A stretch of DNA of 39,318 nucleotides from Microvirga roseola (lineage in GTDB: Bacteria > Pseudomonadota > Alphaproteobacteria > Rhizobiales > Beijerinckiaceae): NCBI RefSeq assembly GCF_020866965.1, contig NZ_JAJATX010000023.1, positions 1 through 39,318 of the forward strand. The letters are read 5' to 3'. The notes under the pieces were generated by a model, which ran no database searches, had not been told where the DNA came from, and saw only the letters and a list, made by a program, of their open reading frames with translations. Shown one piece after another: positions 25,675 to 33,795 of this stretch. How positions within the stretch are numbered: position 1 is the stretch's first letter; the number at the start of each line of letters is the position of its first letter. The position numbers and the translations under genes were made by a program.

Positions 25675-26426
25675 GGCTCCTCCCCTGAAAGGAAAGCGAT
25701 CCACCCGTCCTCGTCATGAGCGCGGACGGTGAAGACGTGATCCTTATAGCCAGGACCGTTGTATTCCGAGCTGACGCCCGCGTAGTCGCCTGGCGTCCAG
25801 GCCTCGATCCGCAGGACGTTCACATAGCCTGGGATCGCGTCGAGCTTGCCTGCGAGCCGCGGCACCCAAAAGCTATGGATCACGTCGGCGCTGGTGATCT
25901 CGACGTCCACTGGCCGCCCGGCCGGGATGTGGAGGATGCCCTCGGTCACACGGCCAGGGGCGTCGGCATAGCCGAAGGACCACTTCCACTGCCGTCCTTC
26001 GGCACGGACGGTCACGACCTCCGGCCCCGGTCGAGGGAGAAGCCTCTCGCCCACAATGAGGCCGTAGGCCAGGAGCGCGGCCAGAACCGTGAGCGAGAAG
26101 CCGAGACCGAGACCCACGATCCAGACCTTCTCCCGCCCCTCGTCCGCTTCATCCGAGGCGGGCGCGGGTCCACGGAGGAAGGCCAACACGAGAAGCGCCA
26201 TTACGAACAGGAAAATCGCGGTGGCGCCAGCCAGCATCACCCACCACAGGGTGGCGATGACGTCGGCCGCCGGGCCAGCCGGGTGGACGGTTGAGAGCCG
26301 CTTCTCGCAACCAGCCAGGGAGACAAGCGTTGTGGCTCCGATGGTCCAGCGAAGGAAACGGCCGCGATGGCGCAGGAAATGGTTCAGAATGAGGGTAGCG
26401 AACTCATTGACCCGATCGAACAACAT
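25671..26426 (-). CDS. Oxidase subunit II lacking the Cu-A ligands
   Basis: A lipoprotein-like subunit of 251 residues: lipobox VSLAGC (Cys40), two membrane spans (about 58-85 and 102-125), then a cupredoxin domain with VIHSFWVPRL (His184). The loop that normally holds Cu-A reads GVSSEYNGPGYKDHVFTV. Ser219, Asn223, Tyr227 and His230 stand where Cys, Cys, His and Met are expected; only Glu221 remains. Quinol oxidase subunit II (CyoA) shows the same kind of loss. The start is uncertain: the frame is open far upstream, but ATG 26426 is the last usable start before the lipobox. It overlaps the opposite-strand DUF2231 gene by 60 bases. Confidence 0.88.
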   Translation of the reverse strand: MLFDRVNEFATLILNHFLRHRGRFLRWTIGATTLVSLAGCEKRLSTVHPAGPAADVIATLWWVMLAGATAIFLFVMALLVLAFLRGPAPASDEADEGREKVWIVGLGLGFSLTVLAALLAYGLIVGERLLPRPGPEVVTVRAEGRQWKWSFGYADAPGRVTEGILHIPAGRPVDVEITSADVIHSFWVPRLAGKLDAIPGYVNVLRIEAWTPGDYAGVSSEYNGPGYKDHVFTVRAHDEDGWIAFLSGEEP

Positions 26427-26882
26427 CCAGGCTATGAGGAAACCGAGTCGAAGATCGGCCTCTGGGGGCACCCGCTTCACGCCATGACCGTGGCCTTCCC
26501 GGTCGCGCTGACGTTCTGCAACTTTGGGGCGGACGCACTCTACTGGTTGTCGGGCGACGTGTTCTGGGCACGAGCCGGGGTCTGGGCTGCGGGCACAGCT
26601 TTCCTGTTCGGGCTCGCGGCGGCTGCGACGGGAACCATGGAGCTCCTGATGGTGCCCGGTATCCGCATTCGCGTGCCCGCTTGGACGCATGCGGTCATCG
26701 CGGTTCTCCTGCTGTCGCTGCTCGGTGCGAACTGGGGCTACCGGCTGTATGGCTACGAGGCGGCAGTGCTGCCTTACGGCATCCTGCTGTCCGGGTTCAA
26801 CGTCCTGATGGTCTCGGCAACGGGGTGGCATGGCGGCAAGCTTGTCTTCGATTATCGCCTGGGGACATCGAAGGGGAGCTGA
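26367..26882 (+). CDS. DUF2231 membrane protein, antisense within the oxidase operon
   Basis: A 171-residue protein with the DUF2231 opening KIGLWGHPLHAMTVAFPVAL and four hydrophobic segments, including YWLSGDVFWARAGVWAAGTA and WTHAVIAVLLLSLLGANWGY. The motif GHPxHxxxxxFP is diagnostic. DUF2231 proteins are small inner-membrane proteins sometimes found near cytochrome or redox genes. It is read against the oxidase operon. Its 5' end overlaps the subunit II start by 60 bases, and its 3' end overlaps the CopD-like stop by 31 bases. AAGGAAA precedes ATG 26367; ATG 26379 is an alternative. Confidence 0.82.
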   Translation: MAQEMVQNEGSELIDPIEQHPGYEETESKIGLWGHPLHAMTVAFPVALTFCNFGADALYWLSGDVFWARAGVWAAGTAFLFGLAAAATGTMELLMVPGIRIRVPAWTHAVIAVLLLSLLGANWGYRLYGYEAAVLPYGILLSGFNVLMVSATGWHGGKLVFDYRLGTSKGS

Positions 26883-27364
26883 ACTCCCCGCGGCTCCTCG
26901 AGCCAGTCCGGCATCGGAATCTCGCTCAACTCCGGCTTAGCGAGAACAAGCGTGAGGATGGCGAGAATCGGGACAGTCAGCAGCAGCGTGGGCAGGAGCG
27001 GCTCGGGCGGCGTGTGGGAACCCTCGGTCTCGGCTACGGCGACGATGATATAGCTGACCCAGGCATGGAAGGCCACGAGCAGCGCCACGAAGACCAGCTT
27101 GGCGAACATCCAAAGGACGAAGACCTCGCGCAGAAAGATGAGCAGCGTCCCCGAGGCGATGGCGATCACGGCCGCTGGGGTGATGACGAAGGTGTAACCG
27201 TAATGCGTGGCACGCCGGATGCGGGCGTAGTCCGACTGGCTGATGGCTGGGTCGTGCCGCGCCAGCATGAGCGGCAGGGCAAAGAGCCCCGCGCACCAGA
27301 GACCCAGCATCGCGATGTGAAGCGACTTCAGATATGGGATGGTAGGCTCCAGCCACCAGATCAT
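26852..27364 (-). CDS. CopD/HemJ-like membrane protein
   Basis: A 170-residue protein with four or five spans. It opens MIWWLEPTIPYLKSLHIAML with the conserved His of this group, and continues with RIRRATHYGYTFVITPAAV and FVLWMFAKLVFVALLVAFH. This fits the CopD / HemJ (UPF0093)-like superfamily, whose members bind haem or copper. Its ATG overlaps the stop of the CtaG gene as ATGA, placing it in the oxidase operon. A role in haem or copper supply to the oxidase is likely but inferred. The longer frame to 27802 runs antisense inside the CtaG gene and is not the true start. Confidence 0.78.
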   Translation of the reverse strand: MIWWLEPTIPYLKSLHIAMLGLWCAGLFALPLMLARHDPAISQSDYARIRRATHYGYTFVITPAAVIAIASGTLLIFLREVFVLWMFAKLVFVALLVAFHAWVSYIIVAVAETEGSHTPPEPLLPTLLLTVPILAILTLVLAKPELSEIPMPDWLEEPRGVQLPFDVPRR

Positions 27365-28074
27365 GCGGAGCGCCCTTCCATCGCCCGCCAGCCACGCCGC
27401 GCTATCATGGCTCCCCAAGCTAAATAGGGTAGTCCCGCCGGCACCCACATAAGGAGACCTCCAAGTTGCTGGTCTCGCAGGGGCGAAAGGCCCCAGTCGA
27501 GCGGCGCCACTGCGTGGATCGCGTAGAGAGAGGCGGGCGCGAAGGTGAGGAGCGCACCCAGAAACGCCATTTGCATGTAGCCGCCGAGGATCAGGAGGAG
27601 GGCGTGGCCTCCGCTTTGGCGCGGGTGGAGGACAGCGCGCCAGAAGGCCACCGCAGTCGCAATGAGCGACACCTGCATGGCCCAGTAGGCTGGCACCCAG
27701 GACAGTGCGAGATCGTAGGCCGGAGGCAGATGCCAGGCCCAAAGCACTGCGGTCGCAAGCAGGAAAGACACTGCTGCCGGTCGGGGCTCGCGCATGGGCC
27801 ATGCTACGGCAATCAGCGGTGCCGCAACTGCGACTAGGAGGATATGGTGGACGACGCGTGCCGAGAAGAGCGACGCAGAAAGCGCGCAGAGCGGCGACAC
27901 GAAGGCCAGCGCCAGCACCGCCACGGCCAGCGCGCCAGACCGGCTCCGGCCGATGGTGAAGGCAAGGACGCCCAGCGCCAGCAGCAGGACCGGGTCGAAA
28001 TTCCAGCGCAGCCAGATCTCTGCCGGATCTGCAGCAGGGCCGCAGTAGATCCGGTTCCAGGCCTCCAGGCTCAT
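27361..28074 (-). CDS. ctaG: CtaG-like (caa3_CtaG) cytochrome oxidase assembly protein
   Basis: A 237-residue membrane protein of the caa3_CtaG family (PF09678). Visible motifs are VHHILLVAVAAPLIAVAWP with conserved His pairs, VLWAWHLPPAYDLAL, and DQQLGGLLMWVPAGLPYLAW near the end. CtaG proteins of this type are needed for CuB insertion or assembly of haem-copper oxidases. It is the first gene of the minus-strand oxidase operon and is coupled to the next gene by an ATGA overlap. It is not homologous to the Cox11-type CtaG; only the name is shared. Confidence 0.85.
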   Translation of the reverse strand: MSLEAWNRIYCGPAADPAEIWLRWNFDPVLLLALGVLAFTIGRSRSGALAVAVLALAFVSPLCALSASLFSARVVHHILLVAVAAPLIAVAWPMREPRPAAVSFLLATAVLWAWHLPPAYDLALSWVPAYWAMQVSLIATAVAFWRAVLHPRQSGGHALLLILGGYMQMAFLGALLTFAPASLYAIHAVAPLDWGLSPLRDQQLGGLLMWVPAGLPYLAWGAMIARRGWRAMEGRSA

Positions 28075-28230
28075 CCTGCCGCCCTCATCGCTCCCAGCCG
28101 CCTCCCCGGTTCCTGACCAGACACGCTTGCAGGCTGGCGTCTCGGACAGCCCGCTGCGACATTGCAGCCATAGTAAGGGATTGGTTTCCAGTCAGCAGGC
28201 TGCGGTGCATCATATTCTCCAGCGCCTCCA

Positions 28231-28673
28231 TCATGCGCCTGTCGCGTCAGCTCGGATGCGAACGGGCACGCCTTTGTAAGCAGGCGTCTTGGCCAGTTCG
28301 TCATGATAGCCCACAGGGATCAGGGGATTGGCCTCGGGGTAGTAGGCTGCAACGCAGGCGTTGGGCAGATCGTAGGGTGTAATCCTCAGCCCCGGCACTA
28401 CCCGCTCGATGCCATCCTCCACCGCACATTCGAGCGTCACCACCTGCCCTTCCGAGAGCCCCCGCCGCCCCATCTCCTCGGGATTAATGAGAAGAATGTC
28501 GCGCGACCCCGAAAGGCCGGTTTATTCTGGCGCGTCGGCGTGCGGAGGGTGCCTAAGGTAGGCCTCTGGTCGGCAAGGATGCGGCTGACCCCTTTGAGCG
28601 ATCCCCAGCCGCCGGTGGCGTTCTCGTAATAGGGCGGGTCGGTGCGCTGACCGGTTTCGTCGGGCTTACTCAT
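28231..28673 (-). pseudogene. FdhF/YdeP-type molybdopterin oxidoreductase, internal deletion remnant
   Basis: The 5' part starts MSKPDETGQRTDPPYYENAT and reads to LRTPTRQNKP, matching the N-terminus of FdhF/YdeP-type oxidoreductases. Directly afterwards, in a different frame, comes SGSRDILLINPEEMGRRG and GLRITPYDLPNACVAAYYPE, ending PVRIRADATGA. That is the C-terminus of the same family. The family is about 750 residues long; only about 145 codons are left. The Fe-S and molybdopterin sites are gone, and the junction near 28530 is out of frame. The gene was removed by one large internal deletion. Confidence 0.82.
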
Positions 28674-28970
28674 CTGGTCCTCCCTGGGCCACGGCGGTCA
28701 TGCCATGGACAGACGTGGCTGTTCTCGGAACAGGCCTGGAAGCCAGAAGTTCCATTCGCCGGAGCGATCCGCTCCTTCCGGACGGAAAGAACCAACCTGA
28801 TCTGTACGGCGGCGCTCTGACGGCGGCAGGAAGAGCAGATATGCCGCGCCTGTCTCCTGCTCATTGAGCTTCTGAACGCGGCACGGGCGATGGGGTCCAG
28901 AATGCGGTGAGGTGATCATGGAGCCCATTGATGGCTTGGTTCTCAGGATAGGACCGGAAGAAAGCAGCAA
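28674..28970. other. Gap between two pseudogenes
   Basis: About 300 bases between the FdhF/YdeP remnant and the GH15 pseudogene. Open frames on the minus strand give Arg/Ser-rich sequence without recognisable domains. I see no RNA gene, repeat or strong terminator here. Confidence 0.35.
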
Positions 28971-30890
28971 TCATTCGCTGTTGTCTGGTCTGATAGATCC
29001 GGTCATGGGCGCCAATGTCCGAGAGTCCGTGTTATGCAGGGCCCGGTCGGCATAGGTTCCCCTCACTGCCTCCACGCCTCCAAACTCGTAAAGGTCGAGA
29101 ACGAGAGCGGTCTGCAGAAGTCCGAGATGGGTGAAGGCTTGAGGATAATTGCCGAGGAAGGCTCCGTCCTCACCCATCTCCTCTGCGAATAGGCCTACAT
29201 CGTTGGCCACACCCAAAATTTCCTCGAAACGCTGGCGCGCTTCGTCCCCACGGCCGAGCGCCAGGAGCGCATCGATCACCCAGAATGCGCACACCAGGAA
29301 TGTCCCCTCCTCCCCCGGAAGCCCGTCATCGCTCTTGTAGCGATACACGAGGGGCCCATGCCCGAGTTCCTCGATGACAGCATTCACTGTGCGCTCCAGC
29401 ACATCGTCCGCAATGGGAAAATCCACCATCGGGGAAATGAGGACTGCGGCGTCTAGATTTTCGAATCCAATGGCCTGGGTCAGGTATCCCCCACGCGGAT
29501 GGATGCCGCTTGTGCAAACGTCTTCTGCAATTGCGTCACGCGCCTCGACCCATTCGGGCCGCTCGCCGAAGAGACGGATGGCTCGCTCAACAGCAACCTA
29601 GGCCATAATGGCGCTGTGAGTATAGCGCCTCTCGTCGATCCTCGGCTCCCATAAGCCTGCATCCGGCTTGCGCCACTGCTTGGCAACATAATCGGAAAGT
29701 CTGACACCGAGTTCACGCACCTCATCATCAAGGCGACCACCAAGACGGCAAGAGGAGTACATAAGATCGAGGAGCTGACCATAGACATCCAGCTGGTGCT
29801 GTTCGACAGCCTTGTTGCCGATACGCACCGGGCTGCTGCCTTGATAGCCTTCGAAGTGCTCGACCTCGTATTCCGGAAGTTCGGTTTCTCCGCCAATTCC
29901 GTAAAGTGGCAGGAGACGCGGCAGGGTTTCCTCTGCTGCTTGCATGACGAAGGAGAAGAAGGCTGTCGTTACGTCCAACAGACCGAGCTTCTTCATGGCC
30001 TAAAGCGCAAAGCACGAATCGCGCAGCCAGCAGAACCGATAGTCCCAGTTACGCACACCGCCGATCTCTTCCGGAAGCGAAGTTGTTGCAGCGGCGACAA
30101 ACGCTCCGGTCGGCGCATAGGTTAAGGCTTTGAGGACCAGACTGGAACGCAGGACTTGGCTTCTGTATGGGCCATAGTAGGAGACGCATTCGCTCCAACT
30201 CGTCCAGAACCCCTCTGTCTTCGTCCGGCATTCCTCGACCGCCGCCTCAAGATCCTCTACAGGCGGCACTCTCTCGCCAAGAACAAAAATGCGCCGCTCG
30301 CCTTTGGCAATGTCGAAGCGCGAAACAGCCAGCCCGTCCTCAAGGGAAAAATCGGTTTGGCTGGTGAGGGGTGGGCAATCAGCGGCAGTGACTTGCCCTC
30401 CTCCGATGTCCAGCTCAGGAAAAGTCTGCGCATATCCAGGCATTGGGCGGTAGAACGCCTCTATGGGCATGCTCCCTTGCACTCCTTCGACGATCCGCAC
30501 CAACCAGTGCCGAGCCTTGAGGCGCGTATAGTCGTCCTCGCCCGCATCGTCGGCACGCTGAACGGGCATGAAATCGACAATTCTGGCCGCGTTGCCATCC
30601 GCCTCGCAGACAGTCTCGAGAACGTTCGTCTCTGGTCTGTATCTGCATCTGCGTCGCTTCTGAGCACCTGCAGCCGGAGCGATCTGGAAAAACCCTTCCC
30701 GTTGCCGGTCGAGCAGACGGCTGAAGATCGGGAGCGCGTCGAAGCGCTCAAGACAGCACCAGTCGATTGAGCCATTGCTCGCCACAAGCGCGGCTCCATG
30801 GCAGTCGCCGATGAAGGCATAATCGCGGATGGGGCGGTAGTCGCGGTCGCGGACTGAGGATTCCTGCATGGCAGGAGCATCCCGATGCAT
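28971..30890 (-). pseudogene. GH15 family glycoside hydrolase with two in-frame TAG codons
   Basis: One continuous frame of about 640 codons encodes a glucoamylase/trehalase-like GH15 enzyme. The N-terminal beta domain starts RPIRDYAFIGDCHGAALV. The (alpha/alpha)6 domain shows GGVRNWDYRFCWLRDS, GYQGSSPVRIGNKAVEQHQL, the candidate acid KPDAGLWEPR and the second Glu in EEGTFLVCAFWVIDAL. The frame is broken twice by TAG. One is at 30002-30000 between CFAL and AMKKLG. The other is at 29600-29598 in SAIMA-stop-VAVERAI, where the family has Trp. No indel is present. The ATG at 30890 follows TTGGAGAAC. Loss of function by two point mutations is the simplest reading. Confidence 0.87.
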
Positions 30891-31114
30891 CAGCGTTCTC
30901 CAAGCATAGCGATCTGGCGTTGCATCGGGAGCGAGATGGAATTGCAACACTCACTCCCAACGGGAAAAGCGTGGCCTTTGTTATGGTTCCCGAGCTGCAT
31001 GCCAAGTTATTAAGTTACACAGGAAAGAGGAACCGGGATGGCAGGCAGCGATTGGAAAGAGTGAACTTTTGAAACCCCAATGCGCTACGAACTGACTTCA
31101 CAAGGACACACGCG

Positions 31115-31459
31115 TTGAGAATGCTCGCTTGGCTTTCCCTGGCTGCCATCGCTATCCTGTCGCTCCTTCCGAGCGAGGTTGAGATCAGGACAAGGATGTC
31201 TCCGACCCTGGAGCATGCCGCCGCATACGCGGTTACCGCAGCCATTTTCGCCCTGGCATACCGCGCGCCCGGGCAGCGCGTTGCGATTGGTGTTCTGCTC
31301 ATATTTGCTGCCGGTGGTCTCGAGTTCGCCCATATGCTTCGCACCGACCGGACGGCCAGCGTGGCGGACTTCTTGGGGAGCGCGTGCGGCGTGGCGGTGG
31401 GCCTGATTGCCGCTGCCTGGATCGGCTCCTACTTTCGACCCTCAGCCACGAGGACCTAG
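31115..31459 (+). CDS. VanZ-like small membrane protein
   Basis: A 114-residue protein with about four hydrophobic segments. The sequence shows LSLLPSEVEIR after the first span, then PTLEHAAAYAVTAAIFALAY (conserved His in the second span), and FAHMLRTDRTASVADFLGSACGVAVG. This is the VanZ-like/YfdX-type pattern seen in many Rhizobiales. The original VanZ confers low-level teicoplanin resistance; most relatives have no known function. TTG 31115 has AAGGA eight bases upstream and gives the usual start MRMLAWLSL; the ATG at 31121 is too far from it. Confidence 0.75.
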   Translation: MRMLAWLSLAAIAILSLLPSEVEIRTRMSPTLEHAAAYAVTAAIFALAYRAPGQRVAIGVLLIFAAGGLEFAHMLRTDRTASVADFLGSACGVAVGLIAAAWIGSYFRPSATRT

Positions 31460-31591
31460 TCTCGGTGGCAAAGATTCGACTGTTGAACTCCGCAAAGGCC
31501 CTCTTCACCGCAATACGATCTTTGCTGTTCTGGCTACTGCTAGAAAGGCAAACTTTGTGCTCCCGCCTGTGTTTTACAGGTGTCCTAACCT

Positions 31592-32192
31592 CTACACGCA
31601 TCCCTCCGTGTGGCGTCCTCTCCCTCTATAGCGCGTGAAGAGAATGCTTATCTCCGAGCCGACAAGGATCACCAGTCCGGCGATGTGCAGCCACAGCATA
31701 AGGATGACGACAGCACCGATGCTGCCATAGGTGGCGTCATAGCTGCCGAAGTTTTTCGTAGAACGAGAACCCCAGCGAGGCGACGATCAGCATGCTCACA
31801 CCGAATACACCGCCAGGGGTCAAGAACGCGAATTTCAGCCGAACGTTGGGCGCATATCGGTAGATGAGTGCAAAGCCCGAAAGCATTGCCAGAACTATGA
31901 TGACCCATCGGAGTGCGGCGAAGAATGTGAGCAGTGCGCTGGTGAATCCGAATCGATTGCCGATCCAGTCCTGGACGATTCCGCCGACCACGATCAGCGA
32001 GAACGCACCAAGAATCAACAGGCCGAAGAGAAGACTTAGGACAACGGCTGTCGCACGCGCGCGTATGAAGCTGCGTGCCTCCTTTACGCCATAGGTGATG
32101 TTGAGCTGCCACATGATGGCGTACATACCGGTCGACGCCGCCCACAGCGTCGCAATCAGGCTCAATGACAGCGCACCGCAGAAGCTCCACAT
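31592..32192 (-). pseudogene. YihY/BrkB family membrane protein, truncated and frameshifted
   Basis: The middle of a BrkB/YihY protein is readable from about 32192: LSLSLIATLWAASTGMYAIM, NITYGVKEARSFIRARATAV, then several membrane spans to LGFSFYEK. After removing one A from the run near 31757, the normal continuation follows: [20 protein letters not shown], and [17 protein letters not shown], to a stop at 31592. The N-terminal third with the family's first spans is missing. So the gene is both 5'-truncated and frameshifted in a homopolymer. Upstream sequence to about 32370 is not BrkB-like in any frame. Confidence 0.8.
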
Positions 32193-32411
32193 CGTGCAGG
32201 CGCCGCAAGCCGACTCCCTCGCTCCAGAGGTCGACCCGCAGCTCTACCCCCAGCCTTCAAGGTCCACAGGATCGATTGCATATCCGCCACTTGGTGAGCG
32301 CCCGCCGGAGGGCTCCGCGAGTGTCGGTAAGCCCGACATTCCCGTAAAGCGATGAGCGCTGCGGGACACCGCATCCCTGAACAGAGGATGGTTCATTGCT
32401 CAGACTTTATA

Positions 32412-32438
32412 GCGAAAGGGGCTTCACGCCCCTTTCGC
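32412..32438 (-). terminator. Strong hairpin downstream of the PRC-barrel gene
   Basis: GCGAAAGGGGC (32412-32422) pairs perfectly with GCCCCTTTCGC (32428-32438) around a 5-base loop. It lies 58 bases beyond the stop of the minus-strand PRC-barrel gene, a natural place for its terminator. On the minus strand only a short TATAAAG follows, so the signal lacks a classical U-tract. Confidence 0.6.
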
Positions 32439-32495
32439 CTTTGCGTAATTCCTCACGGAGGAAGAGTCCACCTGACGCCTCTCCTCTCTTGCAGC

Positions 32496-33236
32496 CTATC
32501 GCGCGTAACGAAACTGCGGCGCGTTCTCGAGCTGCTCCTTCGTAGCGTTTGGCAGGACTGCACGCTCAGGATAATCGCGCATCTGGTCGCCCGGAGTCAC
32601 GGCCATACGAGGGTCCGTGCCCACCGCGCCGGTAGTCGTGGGCTGCTCCATTGTTCCTGCGCCCGCAGCACCCGTTTCAGCCGTGGTTGTTCCTTCAGGA
32701 CGAGGAATTATGCCACCCACGCCTGGCGCGCCTGTCATGCCGCCAGCTGCCGTTCCGGTTACGCGGCGCTCTCCTAGCCCAGCCGTTCCAGTGACTGCGT
32801 TTGTAGCCATGCGGTCATCCTGAACCCACTCAAGGGCATTATAGGGAACAGCCACATCGCGCTCGCCGATCCCGAGAAAGCCGCCGACGCCGATTACCAC
32901 AGCCTCGACCTGACCCTGGCTGTTGACCAGAACCTCACGGATATCGCCGACCTTTTCATTGTTCTGGTTATAGACGTTCATACCTTCGAGGCGCGAGGCA
33001 CGCCACAGGTCCGGTCTATTCTCGATAACATATTGAATGCTGCCGCCCTGCATCGGCGTCACGGAGCCCTGCGTCGCCATGTTGGGAGCCATTGTACCGC
33101 CGGAAGGCGCTGCCGGTTGAATAGTTATCATGTTGCCCTGATCGGCAGGAGCAGCGGGCTGGCTCGTTTGCGCCATTGCAGGGGCTGCGACTAGTACTGT
33201 TGCAAGCAGGCAGCCTGAGATCTCGCTCTTCAACAT
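32496..33236 (-). CDS. Secreted PRC-barrel domain protein
   Basis: A 246-residue protein with a signal peptide (cleavage after AMA, near residue 23). A Pro/Ala/Gln/Met-rich stretch is followed by a PRC-barrel at about 85-140: LEGMNVYNQNNEKVGDIREV, then GVGGFLGIGERDVAVPYNAL. A long Gly/Thr/Ala-rich linker leads to a C-terminal segment ERAVLPNATKEQLENAPQFR. Such periplasmic PRC-barrel proteins are frequent in Microvirga and Methylobacterium. The ATG at 33236 is preceded by GTG at 33239; TTGGAGAG upstream serves either. A stress-type promoter candidate lies about 60 bases upstream. Confidence 0.85.
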   Translation of the reverse strand: MLKSEISGCLLATVLVAAPAMAQTSQPAAPADQGNMITIQPAAPSGGTMAPNMATQGSVTPMQGGSIQYVIENRPDLWRASRLEGMNVYNQNNEKVGDIREVLVNSQGQVEAVVIGVGGFLGIGERDVAVPYNALEWVQDDRMATNAVTGTAGLGERRVTGTAAGGMTGAPGVGGIIPRPEGTTTAETGAAGAGTMEQPTTTGAVGTDPRMAVTPGDQMRDYPERAVLPNATKEQLENAPQFRYAR

Positions 33237-33295
33237 CACGCTCTCTCCAAGAAAAGGTTGTTTTTAAGCGTCAGCGACTTCAGTAACCCTGGTAA

Positions 33296-33320
33296 AACGC
33301 CCAAGGTTCGAGATCGTTCT
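33296..33320 (-). promoter_or_regulatory. Candidate EcfG (general stress) promoter
   Basis: On the minus strand AGAAC (33320-33316), 16 bases, then CGTT (33299-33296). The alphaproteobacterial EcfG consensus is GGAAC-N16/17-CGTT, so one base differs. It is about 60 bases from the start of the PRC-barrel gene, a typical distance and a typical kind of target. Confidence 0.35.
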
Positions 33321-33402
33321 GGAGGTCTTTCCGTTGTTAGGTGAGATCGCGCGTGTGACTATTCCTGCCTAAACGCGAGCAAGCAATGGAGTTTACGTCC
33401 TT

Positions 33403-33430
33403 GTCTACTCGTCGAGGTCTACTCGTCGAG
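33403..33430. repeat. Tandem 14-base direct repeat
   Basis: GTCTACTCGTCGAG occurs twice in direct succession in the gap between the PRC-barrel gene and tRNA-Lys. The rest of 33240-33615 contains no gene I can support. Confidence 0.6.
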
Positions 33431-33615
33431 CGGATTGCGCACCGCGCCCCTTTAGCTGTTTGGATCAGGTTTATCGAACCCGGGCTCAGGGACCCGGATC
33501 TAAATTTGGGAGGGGGATCGCCCGTTCACTCGAGCTTGCTTCCCATACGCTTCCCAAGCCGGTTTTCTGGGAAGCAGGACCAAACCCCGACAGCAGCTAA
33601 GCGCTTGAGAAGGCT

Positions 33616-33691
33616 TGGTGAGCGCGCTGGGACTCGAACCCAGGACCCTCTGATTAAAAGTCAGATGCTCTACCGGCTGAGCTACGCGCTC
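33616..33691 (-). tRNA. tRNA-Lys (anticodon TTT), CCA encoded
   Basis: Read from the minus strand, GAGCGCG (33691-33685) pairs with CGCGCTC (33626-33620). The D-arm GCTC-AGCCGGTA-GAGC, the anticodon stem CTGA/TCAG with loop CTTTTAA (anticodon TTT), and the T-arm CTGGG-TTCGAGT-CCCAG are all intact. Discriminator A and an encoded CCA follow. The gene has no intron and standard length. It is a frequent integration site in proteobacteria, but no integrase or att duplication is seen. Confidence 0.97.
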
Positions 33692-33795
33692 CCAGAGGTG
33701 AGCCCGACATAGGGGCTCTCCGCTGCGGGGTCAATCGAAAAGCCCCCGCCCGGGGTTCATTTCCACGATTGGGCGCGGGAAAAACGGGCCTTCGC

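Noticed and set aside
28971..30890. Amber recoding (pyrrolysine-like or suppressor readthrough) of the GH15 gene
   Set aside because: Other genes in the window use TAG as a normal stop, and the taxon is not known for amber recoding; two nonsense mutations are simpler.
33616..33691. tRNA-Lys as integration site of a mobile island
   Set aside because: No integrase, no duplicated tRNA 3' end and housekeeping genes on the adjacent side.
33386..33712. Plus-strand 108-residue frame ending in RAGTRTQDPLIKSQMLYRLS
   Set aside because: This is the antisense of tRNA-Lys, a well-known false protein; the rest has no family resemblance.
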